A program made the position numbers and the translations under genes. Positions 59,744 through 64,000 of a stretch of 64,000 nucleotides of DNA are shown piece after piece. Every line of letters begins with the position of its first letter. Within the stretch, counting starts at the first letter, position 1. Where the stretch lies: the NCBI RefSeq assembly GCF_009649955.1, contig NZ_CP045875.1, forward strand, positions 619,059-683,058, in the 5' to 3' direction. The notes beneath the pieces are model-generated. The model saw only the letters and a program-made list of their open reading frames with translations. It was not told where the DNA came from and made no database searches. The stretch comes from Heliorestis convoluta (lineage in GTDB: Bacteria > Bacillota > Desulfitobacteriia > Heliobacteriales > Heliobacteriaceae).

Positions 59744-59785
59744 GAAAAAGAGGGTCTGTAAAAGCAGTGCTTTTTACAAACCCTC
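59744..59785 (-). terminator. Terminator of the parM-parR-RusA-like unit
   Basis: AGGGT-TGTAAAA pairs with TTTTACA-ACCCT. The plus A-run 59744-59749 gives the minus U-run. Confidence 0.75.
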
Positions 59786-60063
59786 ACCTCTATACATCTC
59801 TGATTGCCTTTCTCTTTCGATACCTTGCTATATCTCTAGGTTGAAATTGCAACCCAATAGGACTTTATCTAAATCCAACACCTATCTTAAATTCAAGGTT
59901 GAAATTAGAAGTTTGAACGTGGCTTAGATCCTTACGCAACAAGGTTTATCAAGCTTATAAATGTTCTTTAGATTCAACTATCTTTTGATTAGCACAAAAA
60001 AGAGTAATACTTAACACCATGCAAAGTCACACCGAAATCAAGGTTGAACATGATGTATTGAAT
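59786..60063. other. Non-coding DNA with short AGGTTGAA repeats
   Basis: AGGTTGAA recurs near 59839, 59893 and 60048, twice as AGGTTGAAATT. It may belong to the origin region as weak iterons. No gene is seen. Confidence 0.4.
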
Positions 60064-60645
60064 TTAGGAAAATGACAAGACTTTTAGCAGATACTCTTTA
60101 TCTCTTATAATAAGAATTTCTGTCCTTGGATTCACCTTGTCTTTGAATCCTTGTACTGCAAAACTAAGGCAATCCCATGAGTCTTTTTTGACAATGCCGT
60201 TTCTGGTCAATGCGTTAATAATTATAGATGTTGCTCTGTTATCAACGTCCCAGACCCTGTTTTCAGGCATGTAATAACAAACAAAAACAAGTGCACTATC
60301 CCATGGGATTCCCATTGATGCTTCGGTGGTATAACGCGCAATCTTCACAGCACTTCCAATGTACCCGAACCAACTGTCCTTAGCTTGCTTGATAGCTTCT
60401 AGATTCAAGTTTCCCTTAGTGTCATAGAGATCTGCATATCGTCCTGGATACTCAGGAACAGTGATTTTTAGAACGTCTTTACGTAGAATGTCTAACTTAC
60501 TTTCTTCATATAACACAGGAATCGCTCTATCCTGAGCTTGCATTCGGGCAAGTTCACTAGAAATACGCCCTAACTCTAACTGATATGTGCTTGTGACCCT
60601 CTTTAACTTCCCTACATACTGCTCTAACCGGTCAATTTCTTTCAT
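60064..60645 (-). CDS. RusA-like resolvase candidate
   Basis: 193 aa, start ATG. Its N-terminal ~45 residues form a coiled coil (RLEQYVGKLKRVTSTYQLEL). The C-terminal half has VWDVDNRATSIIINALTRNG then KKDSWDCLSFAVQGFKDKV, which recalls RusA Holliday-junction resolvases (DxDN...AL...D-D). The second Asp cluster fits only loosely. It lies downstream of parR and the centromere candidate and would be expressed with them. Confidence 0.5.
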   Translation of the reverse strand: MKEIDRLEQYVGKLKRVTSTYQLELGRISSELARMQAQDRAIPVLYEESKLDILRKDVLKITVPEYPGRYADLYDTKGNLNLEAIKQAKDSWFGYIGSAVKIARYTTEASMGIPWDSALVFVCYYMPENRVWDVDNRATSIIINALTRNGIVKKDSWDCLSFAVQGFKDKVNPRTEILIIRDKEYLLKVLSFS

Positions 60646-60660
60646 TTTTTAACATATCCC

Positions 60661-60830
60661 CCTGTATCCAGTGGAGTACAAAATGGAGTATAAGTTGGAG
60701 TACAATTGTATCCCCACTAATTTAGTCAGGATAAAGCAAGCTGATATTTTTTCGTTAAGTATTGCTACAGTAAGTTTTTTTATGGAGTACAATCTGGAAT
60801 ACACATTGGAGTACAGCGATATCCCAAGCA
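60661..60830. repeat. Candidate parC centromere: two clusters of 12-bp repeats
   Basis: TGGAGTA occurs at 60672, 60684 and 60696, and TGGAGTA/TGGAATA/TGGAGTA at 60783, 60795 and 60807. In both clusters the period is exactly 12 bp. The clusters are 87 bp apart. Such phased short repeats near parM/parR are typical of ParR-binding centromeres, though these are usually upstream of parM and here lie downstream of parR. Confidence 0.65.
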
Positions 60831-60858
60831 AAATGGTTGGGATATCGCCTTTTTTATT
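60816..60858 (+). terminator. Plus-strand terminator next to parR
   Basis: GCGATATCCCAA pairs with TTGGGATATCGC and is followed by CTTTTTTATTT on the plus strand, pointing into the 3' end of parR. No plus-strand gene is seen before it, so a short RNA over the repeats is possible. Confidence 0.6.
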
Positions 60859-61223
60859 TAACTCCCTAGTATTTCGTTGATAGAATCCATTAGAAAAGTA
60901 GCTATTTCATCTTCGTCACTCTTGTTTGCTTTCGGTGAAGCAGTTGAATTATCTTGAGCAATCTGCAGCTTCCCCTCTTCGACCCTCGCTACCAGCCTTT
61001 CTAGTAGGTGCCGAATACTTCGTAACTCTTCTAAAGCTTCATCGTTTTGTACCTGAACCGCTATTGTATCTTCATTAGAAGCATTACGATGATGATTTAC
61101 AAGTGCTTCTTCAGCAAGCAAGCGAACAAAAGGACCTTTTTCACCTTTATCAAGCTTTTCTAGAGCCAGGGATAAAGGTGAATCTTCTACCACCCAAAAC
61201 TGGACTTTCTGGCGATTGCGCAT
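60858..61223 (-). CDS. parR: ParR-like adaptor protein
   Basis: 121 aa from the ATG at 61223, with GGTGGTG before. The N-terminus (QKVQFWVVEDSPLSLALEKL, then GPFVRLLAEEALVNHH) has the ribbon-helix-helix pattern of ParR. The acidic C-terminal part with EIATFLMDSINEILGS could bind the actin. It follows parM by 15 bp, and the phased repeats it probably binds lie just after it. No close family name can be given from sequence alone. Confidence 0.65.
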   Translation of the reverse strand: MRNRQKVQFWVVEDSPLSLALEKLDKGEKGPFVRLLAEEALVNHHRNASNEDTIAVQVQNDEALEELRSIRHLLERLVARVEEGKLQIAQDNSTASPKANKSDEDEIATFLMDSINEILGS

Positions 61224-61238
61224 AATCAAACACCACCA

Positions 61239-62297
61239 TCAAGCAGATCCTGTTTTCTTTTCGGCCAACTCCGTCATCTTGGCCACTGATAAAAAACCTC
61301 GGGCGTTCGCCATTTGTGGATCATCGGAAATTTTGGCTAATGGATGGATCGTTTTTAGATCTTCTCCGAGTTCTCTGCTGCCACCGCCAACTAGAAATAC
61401 CATGCGAATTAGATCTGCTTTGCTTCCCCATGAAGCCAATACTTTATTTCGAATCTCTTTTGCTACGGCCTCTTTGATTCGCTTAATGTCTTCTCTGAAG
61501 TCTCTTTCTTGACCAGCAAAAAAGATTGTTCCTGTTTGCAGAAGGATTTCAACTTCGTTCATATCAATCTGCCCACCTGTTCTTTTGTTAAAGAGAATTT
61601 GTAGTGGGCGATAGAGGCTAGAGATTCCTATATTTATAGTTCCTGATAAATCTCTGCGAAGGGAAAGGGAAGGTGTCATTTCAAAAACTACATAATCAGT
61701 CGTCTTAAAACCAACATCTACTACAGCGATGATAGATCCACGAACAAACAATTCCGGATATCGCATCTTACCTTCAGCAGTTTGCAAAAGTGAATAGGCA
61801 GCGCCTGCTGCTTGTGGGAATATGGTTAGCCTATCAATTCGAATCTGTCTGCGTGAATCTTTGAGTGGACCACCATGGAAATACACTTCACTTTGATACC
61901 CTTTATAGGCTTCTTCAAAAGTCTTACGCTGGTCTAGGTAGTGCTCAAAGGGTAAACCTGTTACAACATGCAAACTAACGGTCTGAGAAGGAACTAGCAT
62001 AGCTAAAGACGTTGACAGAAGCACCTTGGTATTATCATTGCTTATTTTATTTCTTTCCAACGTGAAGCTCGAAGACAATGATTCTTTACGTGCTAGGTCC
62101 CCTACAAAATGCTCACTGTCATTATTTTTGTCTTTTATTTGCACATGTAGCGCTTCAAGTGTTCCTGTATCCTGACCAAACAGTTCTGTCATACGATCAT
62201 GGGCTGCGCCTATGATTGAAGGAAAAATAATTGTTCTTCCTTCTTGGTTAATTCCTTTGGTGTAGCCATAGCCAAGGTCAATACCAATCTTAAACAT
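61239..62297 (-). CDS. parM: ParM/StbA-type plasmid segregation actin
   Basis: 352 aa from the ATG at 62297 behind AAAGGGG; the frame is open 12 codons more. It has the actin fold motifs phosphate 1 (FKIGIDLGYGYTKGINQEG), phosphate 2 (IAVVDVGFKTTDYVVF) and adenosine (VFLVGGGSRELGEDL). Such proteins form filaments that push sister plasmids apart through ParR and parC. A hairpin terminator lies just upstream. Its presence shows the right part of the window derives from a low-copy plasmid. Confidence 0.9.
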   Translation of the reverse strand: MFKIGIDLGYGYTKGINQEGRTIIFPSIIGAAHDRMTELFGQDTGTLEALHVQIKDKNNDSEHFVGDLARKESLSSSFTLERNKISNDNTKVLLSTSLAMLVPSQTVSLHVVTGLPFEHYLDQRKTFEEAYKGYQSEVYFHGGPLKDSRRQIRIDRLTIFPQAAGAAYSLLQTAEGKMRYPELFVRGSIIAVVDVGFKTTDYVVFEMTPSLSLRRDLSGTINIGISSLYRPLQILFNKRTGGQIDMNEVEILLQTGTIFFAGQERDFREDIKRIKEAVAKEIRNKVLASWGSKADLIRMVFLVGGGSRELGEDLKTIHPLAKISDDPQMANARGFLSVAKMTELAEKKTGSA

Positions 62298-62332
62298 GAT
62301 GAAACCCCTTTCTGAGAAAATACTTGTCCTCA

Positions 62333-62376
62333 ATAAAAAAGGCAGCCATCCAAACGTGGAAGACTGCCTTTTTTTA
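62333..62376. terminator. Terminator in the parM leader
   Basis: AAAAAAGGCAG pairs with CTGCCTTTTTTT. It has T-runs on both strands and lies 36 bp before the parM start codon, so on the minus strand it is a leader attenuator or the end of an upstream gene now lost. Confidence 0.8.
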
Positions 62377-62397
62377 CATTTATAACAGGTATTTTTT

Positions 62398-62913
62398 ATG
62401 AAAATTTTTGGAGGTACTCCCCAGTATGGCGGACCTGATTCCGAGCTAGCAGCGGCGCTTCGTTATCTGACGCAGCGTTATACCATGCCGACCAAAAAAG
62501 CGAAAGGGCTTTTGACAGACATAGGAACGGAGGAAATGGCCCACCTCGAAGTCATTGCTACGCTCATCTATAAGCTAACGAAAGATGTGCCTGCTGATAA
62601 GATGCGTGAGGCTGGCTTAGGGGCTCATTATGCTCACCATGACAATGCTCTTTTCTATACCGATGCCAACGGTGTGCCCTGGACAGCGGCTTATATTCAG
62701 TCTACGGGCGATCCGGTGACTGATCTTCATGAAGATATGGCGGCGGAGCAGAAGGCACGGACCACCTATGAGCATCTCATCGATCTGACCGATGATCCTG
62801 GCGTGAAAGATGCGCTGCGCTTCCTTCGGGAGCGGGAAGTTGTGCATTTTCAGCGCTTTGGGGAAGCTTTGAATGATGTGCAGTTCCATTTGGCTCATCG
62901 GCATGTGTTTTAG
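62398..62913 (+). CDS. cotJC: Manganese catalase/spore coat protein CotJC, N-terminally truncated
   Basis: 171 aa, while CotJC is normally ~190 aa. It begins MKIFGGTPQYGGPDSELAAA; the usual first ~20 residues before QYGGPD are replaced by unrelated residues, and the start has no good ribosome site. The Mn-catalase ferritin-like core is intact (TDIGTEEMAHLEVI, EDMAAEQKARTTYEHL, REREVVHFQRFGEAL), with the metal Glu/His. It would degrade peroxide and sit in the spore coat. cotJA/cotJB are missing upstream, so the element probably entered the cotJ operon. Confidence 0.8.
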   Translation: MKIFGGTPQYGGPDSELAAALRYLTQRYTMPTKKAKGLLTDIGTEEMAHLEVIATLIYKLTKDVPADKMREAGLGAHYAHHDNALFYTDANGVPWTAAYIQSTGDPVTDLHEDMAAEQKARTTYEHLIDLTDDPGVKDALRFLREREVVHFQRFGEALNDVQFHLAHRHVF

Positions 62914-62954
62914 TGGATTGTGTTGATTCTGCTGTTTTGATAGATTTGGTTACG

Positions 62955-62993
62955 AAAAAGGTACCTGCTTTTTTGTCGAGCAGGTACCTTTTT
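62955..62993. terminator. Bidirectional intrinsic terminator after cotJC
   Basis: AAAAAGGTACCTGCT pairs with AGCAGGTACCTTTTT. Confidence 0.85.
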
Positions 62994-63026
62994 CTATGTT
63001 TGTACAGTTGACGCCGCCAAACCATG

Positions 63027-63110
63027 TCACTTAGTAAAGGATACAGCGTATTTATCAATCCGCTGAATCGCTTCTAACATATCTTGAAGACGGTCTTCTG
63101 GTGTTCTCAT
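63027..63110 (-). pseudogene. HepT (DUF86/HEPN) N-terminal scrap
   Basis: 27 codons starting with GAGG before ATG: RTPEDRLQDMLEAIQRIDKY matches the first helix of HepT-type HEPN toxins. A TGA follows after SFTK. The catalytic RxxxxH region is lost, and no MntA partner is seen. Confidence 0.45.
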
Positions 63111-63174
63111 AAAGGAATTGCCTCACTTAATACTTGCTCATCCATCTATTAGCCGCAGCGATCAATCTTTTCGT

Positions 63175-63213
63175 AAAAAAGACGACTTCCTCATTCGAAA
63201 GTCGTCTTTTTTT
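63175..63213. terminator. Terminator overlapping the kinase stop
   Basis: AAAAAAGACGACTT pairs with AAGTCGTCTTTTTTT; the stop codon of the minus-strand kinase lies in the hairpin, which ends that transcript. Confidence 0.8.
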
Positions 63214-64000
63214 CATAATTCTTTTCTATAACAGGTAAAATGATCATAACTGTGGTTCCTTTACCCAAGCCCTCACTGTAAATCGAAATAGAACCATCCA
63301 TTTTTTCTGTTAAAGCACGACTAATTGTTAAGCCAAGACCAAGACCAGGGTAGCGTCGCTTAATCGTCCCATCAACTTGTACAAATTTTTCAAATATATT
63401 CTCTTGATCTTCTTTAGAAATTCCTATTCCTGAATCTTCGATTGCAAAGCATATAAACTTTTTCTTTCGATGCGCCGCAATCGTAATCTTACCTTTGATA
63501 GTGAATTTCATCGAATTCTCTATGATGCTCTTAAAGATCTGGTAAAGACGATTGACATCAACTCGTATATGACAACTTTCTGTTAAAGGTACAACTTCAA
63601 AAGACAAAAATCTATGTTTCATTTTCGATTCGTATAATTGCTTTATATTTTGCAGAAAATCATTTACCTCTACTTCTGTACATTCTAGACAGATATTGCC
63701 TGCTTCGATTTGCGCCATCGCTAAGATCTCTTCTATAACATCCAGCAGTTCCTTTGCACTGTCGTCAATTCTTTTTAAGTATTCCTTTTTTTCTTCTTCT
63801 GTTTCACAGAAATCGCTTTTTAACATCTCCAGATAGCCCAATACGGAATTGAGAGGCGTACGCAATTCATGGGATGTATTGGCTAAGAACTCTGTTTTCA
63901 TGCGGTCCAAGGAAGTAAGTTCCGTGTTGGCTTTCCGCAATTGCTCTGCATATTCTAAGAGCAATTCATTTTGTCTTTCCAATTCTATTTGTTGTAGTTT
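63191..64000 (-). CDS. Sensor histidine kinase, 3' part (N-terminus beyond window)
   Basis: The frame is open to the window edge, so only the last ~270 residues are seen. A coiled coil (RQNELLLEYAEQLRKANTEL) leads to HisKA with the phosphorylated His in FLANTSHELRTPLNSVLGYL. It then has the HATPase_c boxes N (IIENSMKFT), G1 (AIEDSGIGIS), F (NIFEKFVQVD) and G2 (GLGLGLTISRAL). It is typical of hybrid or membrane sensor kinases, but the input domain is outside the window. Confidence 0.88.
   Translation of the reverse strand, partial: KLQQIELERQNELLLEYAEQLRKANTELTSLDRMKTEFLANTSHELRTPLNSVLGYLEMLKSDFCETEEEKKEYLKRIDDSAKELLDVIEEILAMAQIEAGNICLECTEVEVNDFLQNIKQLYESKMKHRFLSFEVVPLTESCHIRVDVNRLYQIFKSIIENSMKFTIKGKITIAAHRKKKFICFAIEDSGIGISKEDQENIFEKFVQVDGTIKRRYPGLGLGLTISRALTEKMDGSISIYSEGLGKGTTVMIILPVIEKNYEKKTTFE

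Noticed and set aside
59742-59927. Plus-strand ORF of 61 codons
   Set aside because: It begins in the terminator hairpin at 59744-59785, has no ribosome site and shows no protein-like pattern.
60649-60880. Opposed 60-70 codon ORFs over the parC repeats
   Set aside because: Their repeated YSNVYSRLYS-like peptides come from the 12-bp DNA repeats, not from coding selection.
62333-62430. Direct repeat of the tRNA-Trp 3' end as an att site at the right edge
   Set aside because: I looked for the CTCCCCT/GGTTCAAGTCC end near 62.3-62.5 kb and did not find it, so tRNA-directed integration of the whole block is not supported.
1-64000. CRISPR array
   Set aside because: No regularly spaced direct repeats with unique spacers were seen; the origin hairpins are unevenly spaced and imperfect.

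Overview
The window looks like chromosome of a low-GC, endospore-forming Firmicute (Bacillota, Clostridia-like). The signs are strong GGAGG ribosome sites with frequent TTG and GTG starts, a CotJC-type coat catalase, the gene order miaB-mutS-mutL-methyltransferase-miaA-hfq, CcdA, and an M-box magnesium riboswitch. I cannot name the species; a heliobacterial or Peptococcales relative would fit.

Left part (1-27.4 kb), core chromosome. It holds a nuclease/helicase pair, an acetyltransferase and nitroreductase pair, and a magnesium locus (M-box, short acidic/proline leader ORF, two MgtE channels, one with a PH-like front domain). Then come two secreted or calcium-loop proteins, a gamma-glutamylcyclotransferase-like protein beside the bifunctional glutathione synthase gshAB, an ABC exporter operon with a GDSL lipase, a membrane propeller protein, and the tightly overlapping operon miaB > mutS > mutL > SAM methyltransferase > miaA > hfq. 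ccdA, an unknown gene and tRNA-Trp (CCA) close this part. mutS is split by a one-base frameshift.

Junction (27.4-31.3 kb). Directly after the tRNA-Trp terminator lies a type I restriction HsdR reading frame without its normal start and without hsdM/hsdS, then a truncated GIY-YIG gene and an IS3-type transposase scrap: a worn insertion hotspot.

Right part (about 31.3-62.4 kb), a plasmid-like mobile element, mostly read right to left. It has a ParM-type actin with a ParR-like partner and a 12-bp-period repeat centromere candidate, a replication-origin candidate (DnaA box plus four covarying hairpins) beside a replication-relaxation protein, and a VirD4/TraG-like coupling ATPase. A DNA metabolism set follows: SSB, Erf/Rad52-like annealing protein, Cas4/AddB-like nuclease, CHC2-TOPRIM primase-like protein, RadC and a RusA-like protein. 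A MoxR ATPase/VWA module is also present. Cargo includes Fic, a HicBA-like toxin-antitoxin pair, an HNH protein, a K+-channel-like protein, an orphan PAS histidine kinase, and an AT-rich three-gene cassette of unknown function on the opposite strand. No relaxase, integrase or type IV secretion channel is visible.

Most unusual are two families of repeated structured leader RNAs. Family I (about 195 nt, two copies, each just after a sigma-A promoter and before one or two intrinsic terminators) precedes ssb and the annealing-protein gene. Family II (about 85 nt, two copies, covarying helices reaching into the Shine-Dalgarno site) precedes two genes that flank the MoxR/VWA pair.

Right edge (62.4-64 kb). 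Chromosome returns with a cotJC that has lost its N-terminus, a HepT scrap and the 3' end of a sensor kinase gene.
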